Assembly: GCA_002383165.1 (NCBI GenBank)
Contig: DFXK01000002.1
Coordinates: forward strand, 162,635 to 226,634
DNA: 64,000 bases
Reading direction: 5' to 3'
Origin: Flavobacteriales bacterium UBA4110
Lineage (GTDB): Bacteria; Bacteroidota; Bacteroidia; Flavobacteriales; Weeksellaceae
Shown: positions 1 through 9,025 of the stretch, piece by piece
Numbering within the stretch: position 1 is the stretch's first letter
How the letters are laid out: every line of letters begins with the position of its first letter
Notes under the pieces: generated by a model
What the model saw: only the letters and a program-made list of their open reading frames with translations
What the model was told of the DNA's origin: nothing
The model's database searches: none
Position numbers and translations under genes: made by a program

Positions 1-1139
1 TGCTGATCTTCCTGCTGGAAAGGATCTGTAATATCATTCTTTTTAAGTCCGGCAATCTGGTAAGAAATTGTTGGATCCAGACCTAGTTTTTCCAATCTGT
101 CCGAACCATCCTGATTATTTGTCATTATTCCCGCACTGAACTTATTGCTTTTATCATCCGAATATTTATAAGCTGCATCCTTAAAAGTAATTTTCTTTTC
201 CAAGATTAGAGTTCTGATGCTGTCAAGTTCTTTTTTGGCAGATGTAAGTTCTTCTGCGTTAGGCGTACTCTTTATTAGAATATGTCTTGCGTCATATTTT
301 TTACCATTTCTTTTAACCAACTGAATAAGGTGAAATCCAAATTCAGATTCCACAGGATCTGAAATATCACCTTCCTGAAGGTTAAGCGCAGCCGCCTCGA
401 AAGGTTTTACCATCTGTCCCATATTTATATTTTTATAAAGACCACCAACAGCCGCAGAGCCTTCATCTTCGGAATAAATTCTGGCAAGATTTTCAAAGCT
501 GTCTCCATTTTTAATATCTTGTTTGATTTTCTTTAGTTTATCAATGATTTCTTTTCTGTGCGATTCAGAAAGTTTTGGATACATACTAATTTTGGAAAGA
601 GACACTTCATCTTTTACATTGGGCAACTGAAATTTGAACTGATTATAAAAATCTGTCACCTCATTAGGCGTTACATCTGCTTTATCAGTTATTCTCGCAT
701 ACTTCTGCTGACCGTAATAATTATCCGCATCAATTTTTTCGATTGCATTTTTCATCTCATACGATGTTCTGAATTTGTACGCTGCCAACATCGCTTTTTC
801 ATCAGGAAACTGTCCCAAGATCTGGTTATATTTATTACCAGCCATTTCCTTGATTGCCGCACTTCTGTTTTCAATAAGCGTATCTTTTTTAGCTTCGTAG
901 ATGAGAAGTTTGTTATTTAGGATGCTTTCCATAAATTCACATTTATTTCCAACATTGGTCCCCTGCTGCTTCGCATAATTAGCCTGATCTTCTATATCGG
1001 ATTCCAGAATAATTTCATCACCAATTACAGCTGCTATACCGTCTATTAACTGCCCTTTTGTCAACTGTGCCGATAGTTGTCCGCTTACCAAGAAAACGAT
1101 TACCGATAGTAAAAAAAGGAATTTTGTGTATTTTGACAT
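1..1139 (-). CDS. SurA-like periplasmic peptidylprolyl isomerase (3' end outside window)
   Basis: Partial gene: reading leftwards from the ATG at 1139 there is no stop before the window edge, giving about 379 residues. An N-terminal hydrophobic segment ending in SAQ (about residues 5-25) is a Sec signal peptide. A SurA-type N-domain follows (DGIAAVIGDEIILESDIE). One full parvulin/rotamase-like repeat ends in FGFHLIQLVKRN, and a second begins at YDARHILI, so the SurA order is kept. The expected role is chaperoning outer-membrane proteins in the periplasm and isomerising prolyl bonds. A second PPIase-type gene lies directly upstream in the same direction. A TAnnTTTG promoter box sits 21 nt before the ATG. 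The family is clear; whether it replaces SurA functionally is inference. Confidence 0.9.
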   Translation of the reverse strand, partial: MSKYTKFLFLLSVIVFLVSGQLSAQLTKGQLIDGIAAVIGDEIILESDIEDQANYAKQQGTNVGNKCEFMESILNNKLLIYEAKKDTLIENRSAAIKEMAGNKYNQILGQFPDEKAMLAAYKFRTSYEMKNAIEKIDADNYYGQQKYARITDKADVTPNEVTDFYNQFKFQLPNVKDEVSLSKISMYPKLSESHRKEIIDKLKKIKQDIKNGDSFENLARIYSEDEGSAAVGGLYKNINMGQMVKPFEAAALNLQEGDISDPVESEFGFHLIQLVKRNGKKYDARHILIKSTPNAEELTSAKKELDSIRTLILEKKITFKDAAYKYSDDKSNKFSAGIMTNNQDGSDRLEKLGLDPTISYQIAGLKKNDITDPFQQEDQ

Positions 1140-1160
1140 TACTTTTGGATTATTAACGTG

Positions 1161-1192
1161 CAAAATTAGAATTATACACCAATTTTGCTCAA
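1161..1192 (-). promoter_or_regulatory. Promoter of the SurA-like gene
   Basis: On the minus strand the -7 box TAATTTTG (1161-1168) matches the Bacteroidetes TAnnTTTG consensus, with a TTG -33 element at 1190-1192 and a 21-nt spacer. It lies 21 nt before the start codon. This is one of the few candidates here with both elements. Confidence 0.6.
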
Positions 1193-1205
1193 TTTTAAAT
1201 TATAA

Positions 1206-3041
1206 TTATTTCTTAAAGTTTTTATTCAGTTCCGCCCTAAACGCTGGCTGTATCTCCACTTTTGTTTTAGCGCGTTGTGTTGCAATAGTTTTCTGAAGAA
1301 GTTTTTCTGTTACTGCATCATTCATATCTTCCTTAGATTCTTCCAATGTCATCTGCTGTTCCGGCAGAAGATCATCTATTGCCACCACTACATCTCTGTC
1401 CCCAATTTTGGTAAGAAAAATACCTTTCTTAAAAGGAACATTATACTTTTTGAAAATATCTGCACTTTCCTGAATTTTCCCCTGTTCAAAATGAACAAGA
1501 ACCTGATTTTTATCGTTGACCTGATTTTTGTATTTCTCTTTCAGAGCATCCCATTTTTTAGGATCTTTAACCTCTTTTTCTATCTCTTTTACAAGTGCCG
1601 GATTCGAAATCACTACAGCTCTGGATTCTGCTCTTTTTTCCCAAATGAATTTGGATTTGTTTTCATTATAATAATCAGTAAAGAGCTGCGGATTGTTCTT
1701 TAGCTCATCTTTTAGGTATTCAGAGAAAATGTATTCCGAGAAGAGATTCTTTTTTAGTTCATTCAGTTCGGGCTTCACATCTGGAAGATTTTGAAAATTC
1801 TTCGCATAAACCCCAATAATATATTGATCTGCCTGAAAATTTAAAAGATCGGACCACTGTGTTGTAGGGATCTGTTCCAGATTTTTATATTGAGAATCTA
1901 TTGCTTTTTTAAGATCTTCATAAGTTACTTTATTAGTCCCATAAGAAAATAAAACAGCTTTTGGATTCTTGATATTGAGATAACTCTGATAAGATTTTTT
2001 GATCTCTGCAAAATCCGCAGTTTCTACAAACTTTTCTTGTGTTTTCAGCCAGGTTACCAGTCTTTTAGTAGCCTCGTCTCCATAACTTGTTGCCAGCAAT
2101 TCTTTCTGGAAAAATCTCCTGTTTGCATCCGTAAGCGTGTATGGCTCAACGTTATAAATATTGAAGATGAAATATTTATCATTGAACAAGATTGGCTCTT
2201 TCGTGTAAAAGTCTTTTTTCTGTCCCTTCAGTGCGTTGTAAACCTCATCCGGTAAAATTGGTGAGCCCATTACAGCACCACCAGATTCTTTCTCTTCTTC
2301 ATTGGCTCCAAAATCTTTTACAACTGCTTGAAATTTCTTTCCAGAAGCTAGTTCTTTATAGATTTTGGATTTTGTAGCTTCATAGTTATCATCTTTTGGA
2401 ATCGTTAGAGTTCCGAAAATCATATAACCAAGACTTGGTCTGGTATTGACAACTTTAGCAAAGCCAACCACATTTCCTTTATCAATAAAAGATGTATATG
2501 AGTTTATAGGTGTATTTTTTACCTGCTGATAAAGTTCATAATCCAACATACCCGGTTTTACATAAAATGCTTTGGAAGTTTCTGGATTAGAATTTTTTGC
2601 AAGAAAATCCTCCATCGTCATCTTACCGGTTTTCACATGATTGTAGAGTGATTTATAATCCGTTTTATCATCCGCATTCTTTTCCTTTATGAAGAGCAAA
2701 ACCTGAACTTCTTTTTGATTAGATGCTACAAAATCGGTCAGTAAAGGATCAATTACGGATTTGGGATAAAATTTCTGTTCTCTTATTTCCGATAATCTTT
2801 GATTTACAGTATTGACGAAAAAGTTAAGCGTATCTGCTTTTTTTTCTTTTGCGAGCTGCTGGAGCAATAGAAAATCTATTGTCGCATTGACCGATTTTTC
2901 CGTCCCAGAATTTTCCAGACCATATTTATTATCTCGGATATAATCTTTTACCGAAATACTATCTTTCCCAACAATCAGATATTGCGAAAAAAGGTTTTGC
3001 GTAGCCACCGCCAGCAATACAGGAAAAAAAATCTTCTTCAT
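1206..3041 (-). CDS. Peptidylprolyl isomerase / SurA-PpiC-type chaperone, 611 aa
   Basis: A 611-residue exported protein. The signal peptide is at residues 1-19 (ends NLFSQ). A helical N-domain is followed by two weak parvulin-like repeats (about 110-200 and 210-300; the second has the typical GGAVMG...F..NDKYFIFNI pattern). A long helical C-terminal half, about 300-611, resembles the chaperone part of SurA/PpiD-like proteins. It lies just upstream of another SurA-like gene, with about 66 bases between the genes, so the two may be co-transcribed as an outer-membrane biogenesis pair. Rotamase motifs are degenerate, so it may be a chaperone with little isomerase activity. The family call is good; the specific role is inferred. 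Confidence 0.8.
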   Translation of the reverse strand: MKKIFFPVLLAVATQNLFSQYLIVGKDSISVKDYIRDNKYGLENSGTEKSVNATIDFLLLQQLAKEKKADTLNFFVNTVNQRLSEIREQKFYPKSVIDPLLTDFVASNQKEVQVLLFIKEKNADDKTDYKSLYNHVKTGKMTMEDFLAKNSNPETSKAFYVKPGMLDYELYQQVKNTPINSYTSFIDKGNVVGFAKVVNTRPSLGYMIFGTLTIPKDDNYEATKSKIYKELASGKKFQAVVKDFGANEEEKESGGAVMGSPILPDEVYNALKGQKKDFYTKEPILFNDKYFIFNIYNVEPYTLTDANRRFFQKELLATSYGDEATKRLVTWLKTQEKFVETADFAEIKKSYQSYLNIKNPKAVLFSYGTNKVTYEDLKKAIDSQYKNLEQIPTTQWSDLLNFQADQYIIGVYAKNFQNLPDVKPELNELKKNLFSEYIFSEYLKDELKNNPQLFTDYYNENKSKFIWEKRAESRAVVISNPALVKEIEKEVKDPKKWDALKEKYKNQVNDKNQVLVHFEQGKIQESADIFKKYNVPFKKGIFLTKIGDRDVVVAIDDLLPEQQMTLEESKEDMNDAVTEKLLQKTIATQRAKTKVEIQPAFRAELNKNFKK

Positions 3042-3099
3042 TTTTTGGATATTAATTTATAACACTTTTTTGAGTGATAAACTTTTGTAATGTTAAATG

Positions 3100-4020
3100 T
3101 TATATTGCAGATTCAAAAGAAGTCAGCTCGCGGAACTGCAAGATTCTTTCACTTAGCTCCTGTTTTGTAACTTGCTGAATTCTCTCAGTCCCGAATTTTT
3201 CTACCGTGAAAGAAGCCATTGCGCTACCAACTATGATCGCTGTTTTCATACTTTCAAAGCTGAAATCGCCTTTCTTAGTAAGGTAGGAAGCAAATCCACC
3301 AGCAAAAGTATCGCCAGCTCCGGTTGGATCAAATACCTCTTCTAAAGGCAATGCCGGAATTGCAAATACTTTTCCTTTGTGGAATAATAATGCTCCGTGC
3401 TCTCCTTTTTTTATGATGACAAACTTAGGACCCATTTCGTGGATTTTCTTTGCTGCCTTTACCAGAGAATATTCGCCGGAAAGCTGTCTTGCTTCTTCGT
3501 CATTAATGGTAATTACGTCTGTTTTAGCAATAACTTTCAGCAGATTATCCCAAGCAATATCCATCCAAAAATTCATCGTATCAAGAATTACCAATTTTGG
3601 CTGTGTTTTCATCCTTTCCAAAACCGAAAGCTGAACAACAGGATCAAGATTTCCCAGAAGAAGAACATCAGCATCTGCAGAATGTTCTGGAACCTTCGGA
3701 TCAAAATCTGCCAAAACGTTCAGTTCTGTCACCAAAGTATCTCTGGAATTAAGGTCGTTATGGTATTTTCCACTCCAGAAAAAAGTTTTACCATCTTTTA
3801 CCATATCTACTCCATCCACATTAATATTTTTAGAAGTCATCATATCAAGATATTCCTGAGGAAAATCGCCGCCAATGACCGACACTAAACTAACTTCAGT
3901 TTCCAAAGCAGAGGCCGCCAAGCCAATAAAAGTGGCTGCACCTCCAAGAATTTTATCTGTTTTTCCAAATGGTGTTTCAATGGCATCAAATGCTACAGTT
4001 CCTACTGCTAATAATTTCAT
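3100..4020 (-). CDS. PfkB-family carbohydrate/nucleoside kinase
   Basis: A 306-residue cytoplasmic kinase of the PfkB/ribokinase superfamily. The second PfkB signature DPTGAGDTFAGGF starts at D231; D237 is the expected catalytic base and the GAG stretch forms the anion hole. The N-terminus has the GG.A...GLAASALE substrate-side pattern. Length is normal for the family. The protein is of the kind annotated as sugar kinase or adenosine kinase-like in flavobacteria, but the sequence alone does not show the substrate (sugar, nucleoside or other). It lies between the PPIase genes and gldD, all on the minus strand, with 58 bases to the PPIase gene and about 140 to gldD. Confidence 0.85.
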   Translation of the reverse strand: MKLLAVGTVAFDAIETPFGKTDKILGGAATFIGLAASALETEVSLVSVIGGDFPQEYLDMMTSKNINVDGVDMVKDGKTFFWSGKYHNDLNSRDTLVTELNVLADFDPKVPEHSADADVLLLGNLDPVVQLSVLERMKTQPKLVILDTMNFWMDIAWDNLLKVIAKTDVITINDEEARQLSGEYSLVKAAKKIHEMGPKFVIIKKGEHGALLFHKGKVFAIPALPLEEVFDPTGAGDTFAGGFASYLTKKGDFSFESMKTAIIVGSAMASFTVEKFGTERIQQVTKQELSERILQFRELTSFESAI

Positions 4021-4157
4021 ATTTAAAATTTTTTGTCGGAAGCGGGAAGACCGATGTCCGAAGTTTTTTTATTATTTATTTTTTCTCAGATGCTGAAAAA
4101 TCGATATCTAAATTACTTTTAATTTTTTTTCCGAATTAAAAATCTTCCAGCATCCGA

Positions 4158-4715
4158 CTACTTTTTCCACTCAAAAGAATCTATGAGGTGCAAAAGATCT
4201 TTTTTTACATAATCTACAGCTGGCGCCAGTGAGTCTGGGCGCGGCCGGGAATTGAAATAGAGGTTACCCGTTACAAAATGTCTTGTACTATCTGTAACAT
4301 AAAACTGGATATTTGATGCAGTTTGACCTTTCAGCTCATAAAAATTACCGTAAACTTTCTTTTCCGGATATTGGAAAGACTTGGTATCAATGGAACTTGC
4401 TTTTATAGTATGTTCATATACCATTTTCTCCGATTCTTTCACATGCAATTGAAAATCATTTTTAATTGGGAAATAAGTAATGAAAACTTTGGCCTTCATT
4501 TTGGGATAATTGATGTAATACCAGCAATTTTCCTTAGCATTTTCTACTCTGGAAAAATCCGAATAATCAAAAGAATAATTACAAGGTGAGTCGAATCTGA
4601 GATATTTCGGGGTTGGATATTCCAGTCGCAGATCTCCTTTTGGCTTTGGAACAGGTTCCTTACCACAAGAAAACAAGGTTAATCCAATTAAAATTCGGCA
4701 CAGATTTTTTAACAT
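4158..4715 (-). CDS. gldD: Gliding motility lipoprotein GldD
   Basis: A 185-residue lipoprotein. The N-terminus MLKNLCRILIGLTLFSCGKE is a short signal peptide with a lipobox cysteine (C17). The mature part has the GldD features LRLEYPTPKYLRF, CWYYINYPKMKAKVFITYF and FVTGNLYFNSRPRPDSLAP. GldD is required for gliding in Flavobacterium johnsoniae and belongs to the Gld set linked to type IX secretion, which fits the T9SS cargo elsewhere in the window. An upstream in-frame ATG at 4763 would put extra residues before the signal peptide and lies beyond a promoter-like box, so 4715 is preferred. Confidence 0.9.
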   Translation of the reverse strand: MLKNLCRILIGLTLFSCGKEPVPKPKGDLRLEYPTPKYLRFDSPCNYSFDYSDFSRVENAKENCWYYINYPKMKAKVFITYFPIKNDFQLHVKESEKMVYEHTIKASSIDTKSFQYPEKKVYGNFYELKGQTASNIQFYVTDSTRHFVTGNLYFNSRPRPDSLAPAVDYVKKDLLHLIDSFEWKK

Positions 4716-4719
4716 CCGG

Positions 4720-4727
4720 CAAAAATA
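4720..4727 (-). promoter_or_regulatory. -7 promoter box 4 nt before gldD start
   Basis: TATTTTTG on the minus strand matches TAnnTTTG and ends exactly 4 nt before the gldD ATG, which suggests that transcription begins at or next to the start codon. No clear -33 TTG is visible at 17-23 nt. Confidence 0.45.
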
Positions 4728-4860
4728 ACAATTACAATTGATACTAAGAATTTTGATTCCCAAATTTTTGTTAAGAATGATTGATTTACAGAGAAATGTG
4801 TGATAATGATTGGGGATTTAATTAATTCTCTCGGAGATTTTCGAAATTTCACTAATTTTA

Positions 4861-4950
4861 TATAACATCATTTTGTCATTCCGGTAGGAATCTAAACTGC
4901 TGAGATTCCTACGGAATGACAAAATTGGATTTTATTACTGAATGATGTTT
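4861..4950. repeat. Long imperfect inverted repeat (REP/MITE-like hairpin)
   Basis: Arms 4871-4893 and 4903-4924 are complementary over 22 bases with one bulged G and a 9-nt loop. An outer pair, AACATCAT (4864-4871) and ATGATGTT (4942-4949), extends the symmetry. It lies in the 486-base non-coding gap between the divergent genes gldD and rpoD. It has no T-run, so it is not a standard terminator. It looks like a dispersed intergenic palindrome. No second copy was found in the window by eye. Confidence 0.75.
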
Positions 4951-5201
4951 TATGTAGAATCCCGCAGCCCGGCTTGAGCGGAAATCCTTTTTACGCAGCA
5001 CAGCGGAGTGAAAAGATTGAGAGCGGAAGACGTATTAAGCTGCCCAAACCTAACAAAGTGGTTCGACATTGTCAAATTATATTAATCTCTTTTAAAATTA
5101 GTTAAAATTGATGTATAATCTGATGAAATTAAAATATTTGTAACCTTTTTGATGTTCTTATCGTATAATATAATGCAACCTAATAGAATGAGGTTTTTAT
5201 A
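4951..5201. other. rpoD upstream region with possible degenerate intergenic repeat
   Basis: From 4960 to 5045 the sequence is richer in G and C than its surroundings and contains GGCTTGAGCGGAAATCCTTT (4971-4990), which resembles intergenic repeat text rather than coding sequence. From about 5070 to 5201 it is very AT-rich and should hold the rpoD promoter. The best -7-like site is a weak AATATTTG near 5134 (one mismatch to TAnnTTTG). No ORF is supported. Confidence 0.4.
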
Positions 5202-6068
5202 ATGAGACAATTAAAAATTACAAAACAGGTTACCAACAGGGAAACCGCATCACTAGACAAGTATCTGCAAGAGATTGGAAAAGTTGAATTGATTACCGCC
5301 GATGAGGAGGTAGATTTGGCCCAGAGAATCCGTGCCGGAGATAGAGCTGCATTGGAAAAACTAATCAAAGCTAACTTACGTTTCGTGGTTTCGGTTTCTA
5401 AGCAGTATCAAAACCAGGGACTTTCTCTTCCCGATCTAATCAACGAAGGAAATCTTGGTCTGATGAAAGCGGCGAAAAGGTATGATGAAACGAGAGGTTT
5501 CAAATTCATCTCTTATGCTGTTTGGTGGATTCGTCAATCGATTTTGCAGGCTTTGGCTGAGCAGTCGAGAATTGTAAGATTACCTTTGAACAAAATTGGT
5601 TCTATCAACAAAATCAATAAAGCTTATGCTCACTTGGAGCAAGAGAACGAAAGACCTCCTTCTCCGGAAGAATTGGCAGAAGTTCTTGATATGAGCGAAG
5701 AAGACATCAAAGAATCTATGAAAAACAGTGGTCGTCACCTATCGATGGATGCGCCGCTTGTGGAAGGTGAAGATTCTAACCTTTATGACGTTTTACGTTC
5801 CGGAGAATCGCCAAGTCCTGATAAAGATCTGATGTTGGAATCTCTACAAATCGAGATTGAAAGAGCCCTGAATACGCTGACTCCGAGAGAAGCGGATTTG
5901 GTAAGATTATATTTCGGTCTTAACGGGAAACATCCGATGACATTGGAAGAAATCGGTGAAACTTTTGACCTTACTAGAGAAAGAGTTCGCCAGATCAAGG
6001 AAAAAGCGATCAAAAGGCTGAAACATAATTCCAGAAGTAAGATTCTGAAATCTTATCTTGGTAAATAA
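5202..6068 (+). CDS. rpoD: RNA polymerase primary sigma factor RpoD/SigA (short Bacteroidetes form)
   Basis: A 288-residue sigma-70. Region 1.2 ([15 protein letters not shown]) is near the N-terminus, followed by region 2 with the core-binding and -10 helices ([19 protein letters not shown]...[13 protein letters not shown]), region 3, and region 4 with the HTH ([20 protein letters not shown]). The acidic region 1.1 and the non-conserved insert of the E. coli protein are absent, as is usual in Bacteroidetes. This factor reads the TTG/TAnnTTTG promoters seen in this window. It is monocistronic and closed by the hairpin at 6089. Confidence 0.97.
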   Translation: MRQLKITKQVTNRETASLDKYLQEIGKVELITADEEVDLAQRIRAGDRAALEKLIKANLRFVVSVSKQYQNQGLSLPDLINEGNLGLMKAAKRYDETRGFKFISYAVWWIRQSILQALAEQSRIVRLPLNKIGSINKINKAYAHLEQENERPPSPEELAEVLDMSEEDIKESMKNSGRHLSMDAPLVEGEDSNLYDVLRSGESPSPDKDLMLESLQIEIERALNTLTPREADLVRLYFGLNGKHPMTLEEIGETFDLTRERVRQIKEKAIKRLKHNSRSKILKSYLGK

Positions 6069-6088
6069 GATTTTTGATTATAAATTAG

Positions 6089-6120
6089 AAGCAGGTTTTT
6101 TTAGCCTGCTTTTTTATTTT
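6089..6120 (+). terminator. Intrinsic terminator of rpoD
   Basis: Stem AAGCAGG (6089-6095) / CCTGCTT (6105-6111) with a 9-nt loop and a T-rich tail to 6120. It ends 5 nt before the next ATG. Confidence 0.85.
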
Positions 6121-6125
6121 TAAAT

Positions 6126-6587
6126 ATGGTTGAAGTTAAAAGATTCAAATTTACGTCTAATTTAGATTTTGTCTGCAAATGTTTAAAGGATAAAGGAATA
6201 TTGTTCGAAGCCGATTGGGAAAACAACATTCTTTATTGTGAGGAAAAAGACAAGCAAAATGTTTTTGATTTTATAAATAGTCTAAATCTTGATGAAAATG
6301 ATGTTGAAGTGGATGAATCTATAATTGAAGGCTATAAAGAATGGGATAAGAATATGTACAATCCTGGACATTATACTGGAGGAAATATACCTTTCTTTGA
6401 TAAAGATAAGAAGAATTATGCTCTTTACGGATTTATAACTATAATATCTGGCTTAGTTTGTCTTATAGAAATTGTTAATGCAGATAAATTTGATAAATCA
6501 GTTTTTTGGTTTGGAATTATGATTACATTTTTAATTAGTTTTTCTTTCTTTTATCAACACTACAAATTTAAGAGATCTAGAAAATAA
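6126..6587 (+). CDS. Hypothetical protein with two C-terminal membrane helices
   Basis: 153 residues, not recognised. The N-terminal ~60 residues are soluble and have a beta-alpha-beta flavour (VKRFKFTSNLDFVCKCLKDK...ILYCEEKDKQNVFDFI) that loosely recalls small DUF2007-type domains. An acidic linker follows, then two hydrophobic helices at about 98-118 and 124-144, and a basic tail. The stop codon overlaps the ATG of the FAD monooxygenase (TAATG), implying translational coupling. It starts right after the rpoD terminator, so it either has a very short leader or depends on read-through. Confidence 0.6.
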   Translation: MVEVKRFKFTSNLDFVCKCLKDKGILFEADWENNILYCEEKDKQNVFDFINSLNLDENDVEVDESIIEGYKEWDKNMYNPGHYTGGNIPFFDKDKKNYALYGFITIISGLVCLIEIVNADKFDKSVFWFGIMITFLISFSFFYQHYKFKRSRK

Positions 6588-7702
6588 TGAATTCAATCTC
6601 AATCATCGGTGGCGGAATTGGCGGTTTGACTTTAGGCAATTTTCTGAAGAAACAAAACATCGATTTTAAAATCTATGAAAGTGCAGCGGAAATCAAACCT
6701 GTGGGAGCTGGAATCGCAATGGCAGGCAATGCAATGCAGATTTTTGATAAACTCGGATTGAAAGAAAAAATCGAGAATGCAGGAACCAAAATGCACGCTT
6801 TAATCATCACTGATGAAAAGCTGAAAACCATTTCTAAAACTGATGTTCTGAAACTTGAGCGTCAATCCAAGGTTTGCAATATTGCCATTCACAGAGCGGA
6901 TTTGCAGAGAATCTTGAGTGAGAATATTTCGGAACATATTATCCTCAATAAACGACTGTCAAAAATTGAGAAGAAAGAAAATTACCATTTGACCTTTGAA
7001 GATCAAACAGAAATTGAAAGCGAAATCGTTTTTGGAGCTGATGGTGTAAAGTCTTTAGTCAGGAATCAAATCTTAAAATCTGGCGAAATCCGAAATGCGA
7101 AACAAAAATGCTGGCGTGGAATTATAAATACAGAAATCCCAGAAAAATACAGCCACAATGCTTACGAAATGTGGGGAAAAGGAAAACGTTTCGGTTTTGT
7201 GAAATTGTCTGAAAATACTTTATATTGGTACGCTTTGGTGAATGAGAAATTTTATTCTGAAAATATAGATCTGCTGGAGGAGTTTAGGGATTTCCATCCT
7301 GAAATTTTAAAAATGATTTCTAAAACTGCTAAAGAAAATATTATTCTGAATGACATTATTGACATCAAACCAATGAATACTTGGTCAGCAGAGAACGTGT
7401 GCCTAATTGGAGATGCTGCCCACGCCACGACGCCAAATATGGGACAAGGCGGTTGTCAAGCTGTTGAAGATGCTTATATTTTGTCAAAGCTTTGGAAAAC
7501 CGAAAAAGATTGGAACAAAATTTTTTCTCAATTTGAAAAAATCAGGAAAGAAAAAGTTCATCATATTGTAAATACGAGTTGGACGCTCGGGAAAGTGGCG
7601 CAGTGGGAGAATTTTACAAGTATCAGGAATTCTATTTTCAGAGTGATCCCTGAATCTGTCAATCAGAAACAAATGGAGAAAATTCTAAAATTGGAATTAT
7701 AA
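6587..7702 (+). CDS. FAD-dependent aromatic-type monooxygenase
   Basis: A 371-residue group A flavoprotein monooxygenase. The N-terminal dinucleotide fold GGGIGGLTLGNFL (residues 7-19), a central FADGVKS-like motif (VFGADGVKSLVR) and the C-terminal GDAAHATTPNMGQGGCQAVED motif for FAD/ribityl binding are all intact. Length is normal. Relatives act on aromatic or polyketide-like substrates; the TetX tetracycline hydroxylases share this fold, but no residue pattern here supports that specific call. It is coupled to the membrane hypothetical upstream. The 3' end converges on the coiled-coil protein gene with only 4 bases between. Confidence 0.85.
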   Translation: MNSISIIGGGIGGLTLGNFLKKQNIDFKIYESAAEIKPVGAGIAMAGNAMQIFDKLGLKEKIENAGTKMHALIITDEKLKTISKTDVLKLERQSKVCNIAIHRADLQRILSENISEHIILNKRLSKIEKKENYHLTFEDQTEIESEIVFGADGVKSLVRNQILKSGEIRNAKQKCWRGIINTEIPEKYSHNAYEMWGKGKRFGFVKLSENTLYWYALVNEKFYSENIDLLEEFRDFHPEILKMISKTAKENIILNDIIDIKPMNTWSAENVCLIGDAAHATTPNMGQGGCQAVEDAYILSKLWKTEKDWNKIFSQFEKIRKEKVHHIVNTSWTLGKVAQWENFTSIRNSIFRVIPESVNQKQMEKILKLEL

Positions 7703-7706
7703 AAAG

Positions 7707-8255
7707 CTATTGGACATCATCTTTTTTGAGACTTTCAATAAGATTTTCCAGCTCAGCAATTTTATCTTTCAGGTTTTTGATATCATTTTTATTACTCGTC
7801 ACTTTGCTTTTCAGCATTACTGTTCTGGCACGCTCGCTGTGGTCTTCATCATCTTCATCTTCACTGATTTCCTCCACATCTTCCTGGATTTCGTCAATAT
7901 CTTCTTGGATTTCTTCTACATCTTCCTGAATTTCTTCAATATCTTCCTGAATCTCATCAATATCTTCTTGGATTTCATTAACATCTTCCTTCAAATCCTC
8001 AATGTGTTCAGAACTTTTATTCACAGACATCTGAATAAAAATCGCCAGATATATCGCCTCCAATGAAACGACAGTTGTAAGAACCAGCAACATATGCTCA
8101 AATTCTACAATATTGAAAATAGGCAATGCAAAACAAATAATAAAAAAAATAGTGTGGCATACCAGAGACTGAATAGAACCTACCCACCAAATAATTCCGT
8201 TGGCTACTTTTTCTAAAACAGATAGTTTTTTTTCATTCTCTTTCGTCAGTCTCAT
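7707..8255 (-). CDS. DUF1003-like membrane protein with heptad-repeat coiled coil
   Basis: A 182-residue protein from ATG 8255, which has an AGGA just upstream; a longer reading from 8300 adds 15 poorly placed residues. Two membrane helices (about 20-42 and 52-72, the second containing VVSLEAIYLAIFIQMS) resemble DUF1003-type proteins. Then come at least six near-perfect heptads of the type EIQEDID / EIQEDVE, an acidic stretch, and a second predicted coiled coil to the C-terminus. It probably forms a membrane-anchored parallel oligomer. The function is unknown. The heptads make a 21-bp tandem DNA repeat at about 7860-7985 that could vary in copy number. Confidence 0.65.
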   Translation of the reverse strand: MRLTKENEKKLSVLEKVANGIIWWVGSIQSLVCHTIFFIICFALPIFNIVEFEHMLLVLTTVVSLEAIYLAIFIQMSVNKSSEHIEDLKEDVNEIQEDIDEIQEDIEEIQEDVEEIQEDIDEIQEDVEEISEDEDDEDHSERARTVMLKSKVTSNKNDIKNLKDKIAELENLIESLKKDDVQ

Positions 8256-8393
8256 TCCTATAATTTTGATAAAAATACAGTTTTTTGTCCGAAATGTCAA
8301 AATTCACACTTAACTATAAAAAACTCTGCCTAATTGTCAATGCCAAAGCATTGGCAGAAAAATTGAGAAACAGAAGCTATAAAATTATCAATA

Positions 8394-8933
8394 ATGGACG
8401 AAAACAAAGATATACACGAAGAAAATCTGGACACGAACTCACAGAACACTGAAAAAACGGAACAGGAAAATCAGGAAAATGTGTCACAAAAGCCAACTGC
8501 AGAAGAACTTTTGGCAGAAGAAAAAGACAGATATATCCGTTTATATGCAGAGTTTGAAAATTACAAAAAAAGAACTCTGAAAGAAAAAAATGAATTTTAC
8601 CTTTATGCTTCAAAAGACCTGATGACTTCTATGTTAGGCATTTTGGACGATTTTGAAAGAGCTTTGAAAGAGATCGCTAAAAACGGAAATGAATCCGACC
8701 TTAAAGGCGTAGAGTTGATTTATCAGAAATTCAGAAACAAATTGATAGAGAAAGGTCTTAAACCAATTGATGTGAATGCTGGAGACGATTTTAATGTGGA
8801 TTTTCACGAGGCTATTACGCAGATTCCTTCACCAACTCCTGAATTGAAAGGTAAGATTGTAGATGTGATAGAAACGGGTTATCAGCTTCACGACAAAGTC
8901 ATTCGTTTTGCTAAAGTAGTAACCGGAAACTAA
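8394..8933 (+). CDS. grpE: Nucleotide exchange factor GrpE
   Basis: 179 residues. A long acidic, glutamine-rich disordered N-terminus (1-45) is followed by the GrpE dimerisation helix (RYIRLYAEFENYKKRTLKEK) and the C-terminal beta domain with INVNAGDDFNVDFHEAI-like sequence, here PIDVNAGDDFNVDFHEAIT, ending KVIRFAKVVTGN. It releases ADP from DnaK. dnaJ follows 92 bases later on the same strand, forming the usual grpE-dnaJ co-chaperone pair; dnaK is not in the window. Confidence 0.96.
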   Translation: MDENKDIHEENLDTNSQNTEKTEQENQENVSQKPTAEELLAEEKDRYIRLYAEFENYKKRTLKEKNEFYLYASKDLMTSMLGILDDFERALKEIAKNGNESDLKGVELIYQKFRNKLIEKGLKPIDVNAGDDFNVDFHEAITQIPSPTPELKGKIVDVIETGYQLHDKVIRFAKVVTGN

Positions 8934-9025
8934 ACATTATTAATGGTAAGAAATAATTAATAAATGATTTTTTCATTTTAAATGTTCATTATCATTCCTC
9001 AACTATCAATCATTAATTACGAATT

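Noticed and set aside
3397..3888. 163-codon plus-strand frame opposite the PfkB gene
   Set aside because: It overlaps a clear PfkB kinase and has no domain, signal or promoter.
6587..7702. Possible TetX-type tetracycline-inactivating monooxygenase
   Set aside because: General FAD-monooxygenase motifs are present, but nothing specific to TetX could be shown.
7860..7985. Regular 21-bp repeats that look CRISPR-like at first
   Set aside because: They are contiguous coding heptads in one frame with no unique spacers.
7710..8066. 118-codon plus-strand frame opposite the coiled-coil protein
   Set aside because: It is low-complexity Phe/Ile text produced by the antisense of the heptad repeats.
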